Assembly: GCF_950295315.1 (NCBI RefSeq)
Contig: NC_080172.1
Span: forward strand, 80,247,118-80,311,117
Length of the DNA: 64,000 nucleotides
Reading direction: 5' to 3'
Source of the DNA: Erinaceus europaeus
Lineage: Eukaryota; Chordata; Mammalia; Eulipotyphla; Erinaceidae
A program made the position numbers and the translations under genes. The notes under the pieces were generated by a model. That model worked only from the letters and a program-made list of their open reading frames with translations. It was not told where the DNA came from and did not search any database. Numbering within the stretch: the stretch's first letter is position 1; each line of letters starts with the position of its first letter. Shown here piece by piece: positions 24,261-35,332 of this stretch.

Positions 24261-24821
24261 AATAGCTAAAAAAGTGTTTTATAAACACTTCCCACTGCAC
24301 ACTGTATTTAATTTATACATTAAATTTGTAAGAATTTTAAAAATAAATAAATAATAAAACAACAACAACAATAAAAAAAAAAGACTGTATTGTATCCTTC
24401 AGGACAAAATGAATGGAACTGGCATTATTATGCTTAACGATGAAAATGAAAGACAACTATGGGATGATTTCACTCATGTGAAATATAGCTAATTGAAGCA
24501 AATAAATTTTGATATTTTTGTGTTAAAAAGATGTTGAAACAAAAGAGAAAGATTCATGAAAACTAGTAATTACTTTCATGAATTTTTAAACATAACATGT
24601 TTGTGCATGGGGTAAGAAAGTAGATATATTCATACAACCACAAATAACAAAAGGAGTGCCATATTCAGTTCTATAAGTGCATAAATATCTTCCGATGTAT
24701 CAATATGCAATAAATACTTATCAAGATCAACATGACTCATTCATGTAGGAAGTTGAATTTTTAGTGGATATAAAAAGTATTGACTATACTGTAGGGAAAA
24801 AGACTGAAAATTTTAATCATT
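24260..24821. other. Unique intron with old L1-like piece
   Basis: 24400-24560 contains GACTGTATTGTATCC, AAAATGAATGGAACTGG and GGGATGATTTCACTCATGTG, reminiscent of an old L1 ORF2 end on the plus strand. Otherwise nothing is recognised. Confidence 0.5.
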
Positions 24822-24837
24822 AAAAGGAATGGTGTGG

Positions 24838-25124
24838 TGGAGTCAGGCTGTAGCGCAGCGGGTTAAGCGCAGGTGGCGCAAAGCACAAGACCGGCATAAG
24901 AATCCCGGTTCGAACCCCGGCTCCCCACCTGCAGGGGAGTTGCTTCACAGGTGGTGAAGCAGGTCTGCAGGTGTCTATCTTTCTCTCCTCCTCTCTGTCT
25001 TCCCCTCCTCTCTCCATTTCTCTCTGTCCTATCCAACAACGACGACAACAACTGTAATAACTACAACAATAAAACAACAAGGGCAACAAAAAGGGAATAA
25101 ATAAATAAAATAAATATTAAAAAA
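24838..25124 (+). mobile_element. Young full-length SINE with intact pol III boxes
   Basis: The head has a perfect A box (TAGCGCAGCGGG, 24851-24862) and B box (GGTTCGAACCC, 24907-24917). Core, CT-rich stretch, ACAACAAGGGCAACAAAAAGG and an AATAAATAAATAAAA tail follow. Identical 16-bp flanks AAAAGGAATGGTGTGG lie at 24822-24837 and 25125-25140. This is among the least diverged SINEs here. Confidence 0.95.
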
Positions 25125-25247
25125 AAAAGGAATGGTGTGGCCAAAGATATAACTGTGGAAGAGAAAATGTTGTTTTTGATAAATGACTAGTGATCTGATG
25201 GTGAGAGAGGTCTATACTTGTTGGATTTAATGTGTAAGAGTGGATTT

Positions 25248-25773
25248 AGCCACAGGCCCTTTGGGAATATAACTAAAATATGCCTACTAGCTAACTACAA
25301 AATGGAGGACTCCCCAACTCTTCATCTGCACTATTCCAGCCTTTAGCTCCATGATTAGTCAACAATTTGTTTGGCATTGTATGTTAACTCTCTTGTCAAC
25401 CACCAGGTTCCAGATTCTAGCAGGATGCCGACCAGATTTTCCTGGACAGACAACCCCACCAATGTGTCCTGGAGCTCTCTCTGCTTCCCCAGAGCCCTTC
25501 CACACTAGGGAAAGAGAGAGACAGGCTGGGAGTACGGATCGACCTGTCAATGCCTATGTTCAGCAGGGAAGCAATTACAGAAGCCAGACCTTCTGCCTTC
25601 TGCATCTCACAATGTCCTTGGGTCCATACTCTCAGAGGGTTAAAGAATAAGAAAGCTATCAGGAGAGGGGATGGGATACAGAGTTCTGTTGGTGGGACTG
25701 CGTGGAGTTGTACACCTCTTATCCTATGGTTTAGTCAATGTTTCCTTTTTATAAATAATTTTTTTTAAAAAAA
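25248..25773 (+). mobile_element. L1 3' end with target duplication
   Basis: A 5'-truncated L1 3'UTR from ACAGGCCCTTTGGGAATATAAC to TTATCCTATGGTTTAGTC and an A/T-rich tail. The 12-bp flanks AAGAGTGGATTT at 25236-25247 and 25774-25785 are identical. Confidence 0.93.
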
Positions 25774-25904
25774 AAGAGTGGATTTGGGCAGTTATTACAT
25801 ACTACTGGAAAAGATATACAAAAATAGAACTTACTCTGAATGAACTGGCAAATAATAAAATATTCAATACATGTATAAAGGATCTTTACTCAGTGTTACT
25901 GAGC

Positions 25905-26108
25905 TGGACAATGGTTCTCCCAGTTAAAAACAAATGTTAACATGCACAGGTACCCAAATGCAGGTCCCCACTTGCAGAGTATGGGGAGCATCACAAGTGG
26001 TAAAGCAGTACAACAGATTGTCTCTCTCTCTCTCTGTCTTTCCTTCTTTATTATCTCCTTCCTTGATTTCTTTCTGTTCTATCAAATTTAGAAGAAAAAA
26101 AAAAACGG
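25905..26108 (+). mobile_element. SINE, type 2, diverged
   Basis: AACATGCACAGGTACCC, CCCCACTTGCAGAG, TCACAAGTGGTAAAGCAG, CT run, TTCTATCAAATTTAGAAG and an A12 tail. Confidence 0.75.
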
Positions 26109-26229
26109 AAAGCAAATGGTCTCATGAGCAGGCTATAACCTTGATGGCAAACCAACCAAACAAACAACAACGACAACAACAAAAAAACCAGCCTTATCTT
26201 AGAGGGGAGTTATTCAATATTAGAACAAG

Positions 26230-26895
26230 GTAACTGATTAGCCACTTGAGAGATAAAGGTAGCAAGATTACTCTTACTGATATATGTGGCATTATTTTTT
26301 CTGATTATAATTAAGCTATGCAGACTGCATGCCAGATTGGCTAGCTTAGAATCAGTACAGGTTCATTGAACTGGTTTCCTTTAAAGAGATGTTGCTTTTA
26401 TTACCTCATGTTCCTTTTTTTCTCCCATTCTATATGTAAAACCGATCAACTTAACATCCTTTTGTCAGTGAAGATCTACTTTTGATAGATATGTTAAAAT
26501 GATAAAAGAATAGTTTCTTCACATCTATTTTATCTTCTTCTGGGAGCTTTGCTTAAACTCATTAAGTGACGATGTAATGAAACCTCAGCTGCATTCCCAT
26601 TTCCTTCATTTCTAAATTCTTGGGAATCATCTCACTGTTAGACTCACGTACTTATAAGTAGATCAGATAATATTGCACACATTTTGAAAAGTGAATAGAC
26701 AAACTATTGATGCCTCTTTTTCAGTTTAAAATTAATCCAGGTCTGTTACTATAAATTAGTCTATTCAAAACTGAATATAGTCCTAAACAAATTTTTATCT
26801 GTGGACAAAAGAGGATAGTCTAAAAATCTTAGTACACATTCTTCTAAAAAAAAATTCCACATAAACTTAAGAATGTAATTATTTAAAAAAAAAAA
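26230..26895. other. Unique intron sequence
   Basis: Nothing recognisable. Confidence 0.5.
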
Positions 26896-26906
26896 AAAGA
26901 ACTTAA

Positions 26907-27115
26907 TTGGGCCTGGGTGGTGGCGCACCTGGTTGAGTGTACATATTACAGTGCACAAGGACCCAGGTTCGAGCCCCCTGTCCTCACTTGCAGGGGTAAA
27001 GCTTTGCAAGTGATGAATCAGGGCTGCAAGTGTCTCTCTGTCTCTCTCCCTGTCTGTCTCCCCCTTCCTCTCGACTTCTGACTGTTTCTAATAAAGAAAG
27101 AAAATTTTTAAAAAA
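26907..27115 (+). mobile_element. tRNA-derived SINE, type 2
   Basis: GGTGGTGGCGCACCTGGTTG head, GGTTCGAGCCC B box, CACTTGCAGGGGTAAAGC core, CT-rich stretch and TTTCTAATAAAGAAAG end. The flanks AAAGAACTTAAT and AAAGAATTTAAT look like a near-identical target duplication. Confidence 0.88.
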
Positions 27116-27579
27116 TTAAAGAATTTAATAATAACTTTTGCAAAGTAAAATTCTGACTGTAAAAGGAAAAAGAGCTTCAATAAAAGGGCACTAAGCAGCA
27201 AATTTAACTACACTTTCTCATTGGATTTTCTTAATTGTAATTATCTCTTCTTCAGTTGTTATATTTGGGAATAACCACATAAAAATCATTCATTTCTGAT
27301 GGTGATAAAGAGAAAAGTGAACTAAATATAGAGTACTTATTACTTAATATGAGGTCACATGTATTAGATCCTTACTTTGAACGATTCAAAGACCAGATGT
27401 CATAAGCTATTTAGTTTATTTCAGATACCATGTTTGTAATAGTTTGTGTTTTATTATGAAGATTTTCATTTTTAAATCCCTACCTTCTTTATACACTGCT
27501 CAGTATTCTGCCACTATAAGTTCTCATTAAATTTTGTTAATATTAATTTCTTAATCATAAAATGCAGTTAAATCACTCT

Positions 27580-28615
27580 GATGAACTAGTAGTCTCATAA
27601 ATCACTATTTAATTAATATCGGGGGGGGGGGACTGAATATCTCGTCTTTTAATGCACAGACCATAGGCTGAGTATATGTTCCTTCAATCTAAGCACTTAA
27701 GACTTGAAACGTGTAACCAGAATGAATTCTAACATGGTCTCAAATTGTTAATACATTTCTAATAATGATTTGTTCTTTAAAATGTTGACTTTTCTAAAAG
27801 CTTAGACCAGGGAGCACAGAAGCAACCGGTGGCGTTACTTTATAAGACACAGCTATATATAAATAATGTCAAAGGACATAAATTAGGGTGAGGTCACGTA
27901 TGATACAGCAGATCCTTACAATGGGATTTCTAAAGTTAACCCAATTGCCAAATAATTTGGTTATAGCAATAACTATTGCCTGCCTTCTTAAACCCTAAGA
28001 CAGCAGGAACCTTTTGCTTCCTCTATAAAGCCCATATTTCTCTCAGTCCTGGAACCTCTAGAGTGGGGCTCACTCTCCTGCATGCTTCTCTCAATTCATA
28101 CCAACTGATACTGCATCTACTGATCCTAATTTAAACAATGTAATGCGTATCACCACGGCATGCTTCACTTCAAACTGTGTCCAGAGATGTCAGGCATGGA
28201 ATATCAACCCCTAAACCTCATTACTTGGCCACCAGGTTTCAGATGCTAACATGATGCCAACTGGACTTCCCTGGGCAGATGACCCCACTAATGTGTTCTG
28301 GAGCCCCACTAAACCAGAGCCCTACCCCACTATGAGAGAGACAGAGACAGACAGAGACAGAGACAGAGACAGACAGGCTGGGAGTATGGATAAACCTGCC
28401 AATGCCCATGTTCAGCGGGGAAGCAATTACAGAAGCCAGACCTTCCACCTTCTGTACCCCATAATGACCTTGGGTCCATACTCCCAGAGGGATAAAGAAT
28501 AGGAAAGCTATCAGGGGAGGGGATGAGATACAGAGTTCTGGTGGTGAAAACTGTGTGGAGTTGTACTCCTCTTATCCTATGGTTTTGTCAGTGTTTCCTT
28601 TTTATAATCTTTTTT
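27580..28615 (+). mobile_element. L1 3'UTR copy lacking the intron-like segment
   Basis: Aligned by eye to the copies at 34.1-35.3 kb and 51.4-52.6 kb, this copy follows the 3'UTR from AAATCACTATTTAATTAATA through CTAAGACAGCAGGAACC to CCTCATTACTTGG (ends 28228), then jumps to CCACCAGGTTTCAG at 28229. In the full copies these two points are a GTGAG donor and a CTTTTCAG or TTTCCAG acceptor. The element ends near CCTTTTTATAATC. A roughly 95-bp extra stretch sits at about 27690-27785. See findings for the splicing reading. Confidence 0.85.
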
Positions 28616-28649
28616 AATGCAGTTAAATAATACACCCAGCTCTGACCTT

Positions 28650-28795
28650 GGGTCCATACTCCAAGAGGGATAAAGTATAGGAAAGCTATCAGGAGAGGGG
28701 ATGGGATATGGACATCTGGTGGTGGGAATTGTGTAGAGTTATACCCCTCTTATCCTATGGTTTTGTCAATGTTTCTTTTTTATAAATAAAGAATA
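28650..28795 (+). mobile_element. Short L1 3' end
   Basis: TGACCTTGGGTCCATACTCC to TTATCCTATGGTTTTGTC and a TATAAATAAA tail, only about 145 bp, placed just after the previous L1 tail. The flanks AATACACCC and AATACACACTC may be a short duplication. Confidence 0.85.
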
Positions 28796-28799
28796 CACA

Positions 28800-29390
28800 C
28801 TCCTCAATATCATTGTAAGAGCTAGTAGATTAGATAACATTCAGAATTGGGAATGAAATATTTTATTTATTTCAGCTGCTCGCACTAATATCACTACCAT
28901 TAATGTCATCATGTCCATTCATTCTACTGACAGAATATAACCAACTTTATAGCAATATAATATAATACATATTTCTCTCTGCAATTAAACTTTGTCATTG
29001 TACCATCCAAACTGCCACCATCTTTTTAAAACCCAGCAACTTTATTAGGTCAAATAGTCAAACCAGTTACATTAAAATTAGTTATTAAATTAATTTGAGT
29101 TCTTATTATATGTCAAGTACTTTAATAAATATTAAATGTCTATCAATGAATTATATAAAATTATTAACCTGTAAGGGTTTAATATTTAGTACCAGAAATA
29201 AACATACAACCTATCAATTATAATAAATGAAATCAATGTTATAATTAAATCATCTATAAAAGGAAATGAGCTAATGATTCTGGTTGTCCAGGTTAGCAAG
29301 TAAAGGCAGTAAATAGAAAATTATAAACAAAATTAACTTCCTGAATATGTGAAAAAGAAACATAAGTTATTCTAATGATAAGGTTAGACC
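28800..29390. other. Unique intron sequence
   Basis: No recognisable gene or repeat. Confidence 0.5.
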
Positions 29391-29394
29391 ACAA

Positions 29395-29749
29395 ATCTAA
29401 AGCAGTTAAAAAGCTCATGTGGGTAGTGTCACAAGTGCAAACCCCACTCAAGACTGCCCCCCACCCCCTGCACTGGAAGAAGCTTGGTACTGTGGCATCT
29501 TTCTTGTTTCTCTGTCTTTGTTGCTTTTTTTGAACTGACAATGTCAGCTTTATGTAATGAAGCTCAGCAATAACAAAAACAAAACAAAGATGAAGTAACA
29601 ATATCAAGATGTGATCAAGCAAAAACAGTACGGACACATGAAATAGCACAGTTGGATAATATGCTGTTTTGCCATGTTTGTAACCCAGTTTGACTCCAGT
29701 CCCCACCGAATTGAAGGAAGCTTTAGTGCTGTGGTCTCCTTCCCTCTCT

Positions 29750-29783
<34 letters not shown>

Positions 29784-29800
29784 CTGTGTCTCCTTAAAAA
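29395..29800 (+). mobile_element. Two old SINEs with CT tails
   Basis: 29400-29530 (GTGCAAACCCCACTCAAGAC, GGAAGAAGCTTGGTACTGTG) and 29640-29800 (GTTTGACTCCAGTCCCCACC, GGAAGCTTTAGTGCTGTGG, a long CT run at 29746-29780) share a layout with the copy at about 47.98 kb. A 137-aa minus frame here is incidental. Confidence 0.6.
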
Positions 29801-30147
29801 AATCAAAAATACCGAAACATGCTATGTAATGGCTAAGTGACAGAAATCATAAATTTTGACCAAATACCAAAGGAACTTCAAATACTTACTTGAAGTATAT
29901 TTCTTATTTTGTCTCGATCCTTAGGGTAGAGGAGTTATTCAAGGAAGAATGAAGGGAACTAGGTGAAAGTGATGTAAACTGCAGCTAGGCCATGAACAGT
30001 ATCTAAAGATAGAAAAACCACCTCTTACATTATATGGATATCAATGGTCAAGAAAGAAGACTTGGTAAAGAAGCCATGGAAATATCCAGTTGCATTAAAG
30101 GGGGAGACTAGTGACAGTAAGAAGTGAATTTAGAAGAAATCTTTGGG

Positions 30148-30470
30148 GGCAGATGGTGGTACACTGGGTTGAACATATCTGTTATGATGCTCAAACACAC
30201 ATTTGAGCTCCCACTCCACATCTACAGGGGATTCTTCAAGAGTAGTGAAGTGGGTCTGAAGGTGTCTCTCTCTCTCTTCTCTCTCTTCTCTCTCTCTCTT
30301 CCTCTCTTTTTCCCTCCATACCTCCTCTTAATTTATCTCTGTCCTATCAATTAAAATAGAAAAAAAAAAAGAAAAGTAAGGGCAGGGAAATGGTACTCAG
30401 GAGTGGTGGATTCATTGTCCATGCACAAAGCCCCAGCAATAATCTGGGTGGCAATAGAGGGTGGGGAGGG
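30148..30470 (+). mobile_element. tRNA-derived SINE, long type, diverged
   Basis: GGGGCAGATGGTGGTACACTGG head, CT-rich stretch, CTGTCCTATCAATTAAAATAG, A-rich stretch, then AGGAGTGGTGGATTCATTG and AAGCCCCAGCAATAATCTGG 3' body. Confidence 0.85.
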
Positions 30471-30789
30471 GGAACTTTATGCTATCTCAAGTAAATTAGA
30501 AAGCAGGGAAACAGTGGTTTCTTACCTGTACAGCATCCTCCTATAGTCCCTATTCCTTTGCGCCTATTGTGACTACGTAATATTGGATTATATTTCTCTT
30601 CCAACTATAATTCCTTGCCTCCTTCAAATATTGAAACAGAGTTCAGGAAAATAATTTGTTAAAAGAATAAAGTACTACTATTTAATCTAACTAGATCTCT
30701 TTCTCTCTCACGTATGCTTTAACTTTGAAGGAACAGTATATTTTATGAGAATGAAAAAGGTAAATGAACAATTACAACAAAAACATTTT

Positions 30790-31031
30790 GTTGCCCTTGT
30801 TGTTTTATTGTTGTAGTTATTATTGTTGTTGTCGTTGTTGGATAGGACAGAGAGAAATGGAGAGAGGAGGGGAAGACAGAGAGGAGGAGAGAAAGATAGA
30901 CACTTGCAGACCTGCTTCACCGCCTGTGAAGCGACTCCCCTGCAGGTGGGGAGCCGGGGTTCGAACCGGGATCCTTATGCCGGTCCTTGTGCTTTGCGCC
31001 ACCTGCGCTTAACCCGCTGCGCTACAGCCCG
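30790..31031 (-). mobile_element. Young SINE ending at an internal site, no A tail
   Basis: Minus-strand SINE of 242 bp with intact head boxes (A box complement at 31013-31024). Its 3' end stops at GGGCAAC, before the AAAAGGGAATAAATAAA that other copies carry. Perfect 16-bp flanks ACAACAAAAACATTTT lie at 30774-30789 and 31032-31047. Read on the minus strand the flank begins AAAA, so the SINE RNA may have been primed at its internal A4 tract. Confidence 0.93.
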
Positions 31032-31159
31032 ACAACAAAAACATTTTAAGGGGGGGAGGATGGACACCTTTGAAGCAAAGAGTAAGAGTTCAACTCCTTG
31101 CGTATCTACAGTTGTTCTTAAGCCTATTTCTCAAATATAACCACAGAAAGAACTTATGG

Positions 31160-31500
31160 GGTCTGGCAGTGGCGCACCAGGTTAAGTGCACATAATATGA
31201 AGTACAAGGACCCATACAAAGATCCGGGTTCTAGCCCCTGGATTCCCACCTGCAAGGGTCACTTCACAAGTGATGAAGCTGGTCTGGTGGTGTCTCCTTC
31301 TCTCTTCCTTTCTGTCTCCCCCATTCCTCTCATTTTTTCTCTCTGTACTATCCACTTTAAAAAATGGGTAAAATGGCCACCAGGAACAGTGAATCTGTAG
31401 TGCCAGCAGTGAGCCCCAGCAATTACCCTTTAGGAGTTGTACCCTTCCTACCCTATGGTTTTGTTAATTAATCCTTTCTTAAATAAAAAAAAATAATAAT
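31160..31500 (+). mobile_element. SINE joined to an L1 3' end
   Basis: 31160-31425 is a long-type SINE (GGTCTGGCAGTGGCGCACC to GAGCCCCAGCAATTACCC). It passes directly into about 55 bp of L1 3' end (GGAGTTGTACCCTTCCTACC, CCTATGGTTTTGTTAATT) and an A-rich tail. It is similar in form to 1974-2235 but with a different SINE type. Confidence 0.75.
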
Positions 31501-31534
31501 AAAATAAAAATAAAAATAAAGTAAAGCTGCATAC

Positions 31535-31541
31535 ATTAAAA

Positions 31542-31573
<32 letters not shown>

Positions 31574-31680
31574 ATGAGCACAAAAATTTAGTGGTGGGAA
31601 CGGTGTTGAACTATTCCTCTATTATATATAATCTTGTAAATCACTAACAAATTAGAAAAAAATAAAGGAATTTTTTATGG
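31535..31680 (+). mobile_element. (AAAT)n and a short old L1 3' end
   Basis: (AAAT)n at about 31540-31571 is followed by GTGGTGGGAACGGTG and TTGTAAATCACTAACAAATT, matching L1 3'UTR sequence shortly after the ORF2 stop, then an A-rich end. Confidence 0.65.
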
Positions 31681-31835
31681 TTTTTATTTTATGTGAAAGA
31701 AGTTTTCATAAGAGCAAACGAGAGAGAAAAAAATCACACCAGTGAGATACGTACAGCACAGGGATTAAAACTAAAACTCTGACATGTAAGTCCTACATTT
31801 CACCAGTGAAGCTGTTTCCAGGCCTTGATTATTAT
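31680..31835 (-). mobile_element. Old SINE, minus strand
   Basis: GAGAGAGAAAAAAATCACACC, GACATGTAAGTCCTACATTTC and CCAGGCC fit the complement of a decayed SINE. Confidence 0.55.
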
Positions 31836-32619
31836 TTTACTTTCATAAGGAGGCAAGATCTACTCTCTAAATAATATAAAATTCCTATTTCCAAATTTAC
31901 CCCTTCAAATTAACAGAAAAAGTTTGATAAACTAAATAAGTGAGCTTAAACTACAATATAGAAGCTTGGATAATAAAGAAAGTTTGTAAGGACATGAAGT
32001 TATCCAAGTAACATTCAGTTATATGGGAATAGAAAGGTCATGCAGTCCCAAAACAGCAATCAAGAGTGTCAAATAAACATTTCCTGGAGGATAAGGCTAC
32101 TTGTCTTCCAAAGACATAAGCTGGTTTTTTTTTTTTTTCTTGACAGGATGAAACTTTCTTGTACATTTTTCACACAAAATACTGAAACAGAATGTTGCTG
32201 CATTCTACACATCACTAAACCAAAATGTCAAAAGATTCACTTCTCAGCATGGAAATGCACAGCAACATAAATATGAAAGGGCTCATATTTTAAAAGCTGT
32301 ATTCACACCACCTCAGCGAGAGTTAAATGGAGTATTGTGATTGAATGCAGAATTATCAAATAACATATGTAAAAGGACTTAATGGAATAAAGTGAAGAAA
32401 GAAAACCTGAAAAATTATTGACTCTTGCTGATAAAAGATATGGCTTAAACCAATCAGAGTGATAAAAACACTTGATTCTTCAAAAATTTTAATGTAATAT
32501 GCTTCATACACAATTAACTTAGAAATATTTCAACATATTGGTTATTTATTTGGCCCCTATCTCTTCAACACAGAGATTCTTTGTAAACTAAATTCAGAGA
32601 TAGATTAAATTGCATTAAA
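31836..32619. other. Unique intron sequence
   Basis: No recognisable gene or repeat; a T13 run lies near 32125. Confidence 0.5.
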
Positions 32620-32633
32620 ATATATTACTCCAG

Positions 32634-35318
32634 ACTGCTCTCCACAGAGGCTGTACCAATTTAAATTCCCACCAGCAATGCAAAAGGGTTCCTCTGTCCC
32701 CACAGCCTCTCTAGCATTTGTTGCTGCTGTCCTTTTTGATGTATGCCATTCTTACAGGAGTGAGGTGGTATCTTAGTGTTGTCTTAATTTGTATTTCTCT
32801 GACAATCAGTGACCTAGAGCAGCTTTTCATGTGTTTGTTAGCCTTTTGGATCTCTCCTGAGGTGAACATTTTGTTCATGTCCTCTGCCCATTTTTATATG
32901 GGGTCATTTGCTTTTTTGGTGCTAAGTTTGCTGAGCTCTTTATATATTTTGGTGATTAGTTTCTTGTCTGATGTATGGCATGTGAAGATCTTCTCCTATT
33001 CTGTGAGGGGTCTCTTTGTTTGTTTAATAGTTTCTTTGGATGTGCAGAAGCTTTTCAATTTGATGTAGTCCCATTGGTTTGTTTCTGCTTTAGTCTTTCT
33101 TGCAATTGGGTTTGATTCATCAAAGATGTCCTTGAGGTGTAGATGGGAAAGTGTTTTACCAATGTTTTCCTCTAAGTATTTGATTGTTTCTGGTCTGACA
33201 TCCAGGTCTTTGATCCATTTGGAGTTGATTTTTGTTTTTGGTGAGATAAAGTGGTTCAATTTCATTCTTCTGCATGTTACAACCCAGTTTTCCCAGCACC
33301 ATTTATTGAACAGAGCCTCCTTCCTCCATTTAATGCTTTGGGCCCCCTTATCAAACACTAGATGTTCATAGGGGTGGGGATTCATTTCTGGGCTTTCAAT
33401 TCTGTTCCACTGGTCTGTGTGCCTATTTCTGTTCCAGTACCATGCTGTTTTGATGATGATGACTTTATAATATAGTTTAAGATCTGGGAGTGTGATGCCT
33501 CCATTTCTGTTTCTTTTCCTCAAGATGGTTTTGGCAATTCTAGGTGTTTTCAGGTTCCAGATAAATGATTGCAGTGTTTGTTCTATTCTCTTAAAGAAGC
33601 TTGGTGAAACTTTCATGGGTATTGCATTAAATTTCACAAGGCTAGACATGGACCTTCCATATGATCCAGTAATTCCTCTCCTGGGGTTATATCCCAAGGA
33701 CTCAATAACACCCAACCAAAAAGAGGTGTGTGCTCCTATGTTCATAGCAGCACAAATCATAATAGCTAAAACCTGGAAGCAACCCAGGTGCCCAACAACA
33801 GATGAGTGGCTGAGAAAGCTGTGGTATATATACACAATGGAATACTATGCAGCTATCAAGAACAATGAACCTACCTTCTCTGACCCATCTTGGACAGAGC
33901 TAGAAGGAATTATGTTAAGTGAGCTAAGTCAGAAAGATAAAGATGAGTATGGGATGATCCCACTCATCAACAGAAGCTGACTTAGAAGATCTGAAAGGGA
34001 AACTAAAAGCAGGACCTGACCAAATTGTAAGTAGGGCACCAAAGTAAAAACCCTGTGGTGAGGGGTAGACATGCAGCTTCCTGGGCCAGTGGGGGGTGGG
34101 AGTGGGTGGGAGGGATGGGACACAGTCTTTTGGTGGTGGGAATGGTGTTTATGTACACTCCTAGTAAAATGTAGTCATATAAATCATTAGTTAATTAATA
34201 TGAGAGGGGGAAAATTAATTGTATGTTTCAAAGTTTTTTAAAACAGAGACTTAGTCTTTTTAATACATAGTCTGTGTATTTGATATGCAGACTCTCTCAA
34301 AAGCCTAGACCAAGTAGATCAGAAGCAACCAATAGCACAGCTATATACAACATACTGGATACTGTACAGCAAACCCTAACCAAATGACTTTTCAAAGTTA
34401 ACCCAATTACCAAATAATGTGATGATAACATTAACTATCGATTGTCTTTTGGAACCCTAAGACAGCAGGAACCTCACATCTCCACTATAGAGCCTCTACT
34501 TCCCCTAGTCCTGGAACATTTGGATAGGGCCCACTTTCCCATATGCCTCTCCCAATCCATATCAAATAATGTTGCATCTGTCGATCGCAACCTAATCAAC
34601 ACAACAATCGCCACCTCAACATGCTTCACGTCAGACTGTGTCCAGAGACTTCATGTGTGGAGTGACAACCCTTCAGCTTCATTACTCGAGTGAGACCTTT
34701 CCTTTCATAGTATACTCTAATTCCATTCCAGGTGGTTCACTTTCTAACAAAGTCCCAAAACCTAGATATACACCAGTTTCTGTGAGAGAGAGCATATGTT
34801 CACACGTATCCATAAACTACTGCAAAATATATACCTGAAAGCAAAAGTACACTAGAGTTTGCAGTGAGTACCCCCCTAACACTTCCTCTCCACTATTCCA
34901 ACCTTTGGGTCCATGATTGCTCAACAATTTGTTTGGCTTCGTATGTTAACTCTCTTTTCAGTCACCAGGTTCCAGATGTCATCAGGATGCCGGCCAGGCT
35001 TCCCTGGACTGAAGACCCCACCAATGTGTCCTGGAGCTTCGCTTCCCCAGAGACCCACCCTACTAGGGAAAGAGAGAGGCAGACTGGGAGTATGGACTGA
35101 CCAGTTAACATCCATGTTCAGCGGGGAAGCAATTACAGAAGCCAGACCTTCTACCTTCTGCAACCCACAAAGACCCTGGGTCCATGCTCCCAGAGGGATA
35201 GAGAATGGGAAAGCTATCAGGGGAGGGGATGGGATATGGAGATTGGGTGGTGGGAATTGTGTGGAGTTGTACCCCTCCTATCCTATGGTTTTGGTAATTT
35301 ATCCTTTCTTAAACATAT
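32634..35318 (+). mobile_element. L1 with inverted 5' half and perfect target duplication
   Basis: 33641-35318 is L1 in plus orientation: the ORF2 C-terminus ([41 protein letters not shown]) ending at TGA 33978-33980, then a roughly 1.3-kb 3'UTR. 32634-33640 is the preceding part of ORF2 in minus orientation ([53 protein letters not shown]), with one in-frame stop after RPLTE. The flanks ATATATTACTCCAG (32620-32633 and 35319-35332) are identical. No complete ORF exists, so the element is dead. The long frames on either strand here are readings across the inversion or antisense. Confidence 0.96.
34690..34961 (+). other. Intron-like segment in L1 3'UTR (272 bp)
   Basis: Starts GTGAGACC after CATTACTCGA and ends GTTAACTCTCTTTTCAG before TCACCAGG. 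It has a donor, a pyrimidine tract with AG, and a possible branch site TTAAC. The same 272-bp length is found at 51967-52238, and the copy at 27.6-28.6 kb lacks exactly this segment. Confidence 0.7.
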
Positions 35319-35332
35319 ATATATTACTCCAG

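Noticed and set aside
24838..24920. tRNA gene
   Set aside because: The A and B boxes are good, but the segment is the head of a repeated SINE with a 3' body, tail and target duplication.
29293..29706. Minus-strand ORF of 137 aa
   Set aside because: It covers old SINE sequence and low-complexity DNA; no recognisable domain.
32718..33068. Plus-strand ORF of 116 aa with hydrophobic, membrane-like composition
   Set aside because: It is the antisense of L1 ORF2 in the inverted segment.
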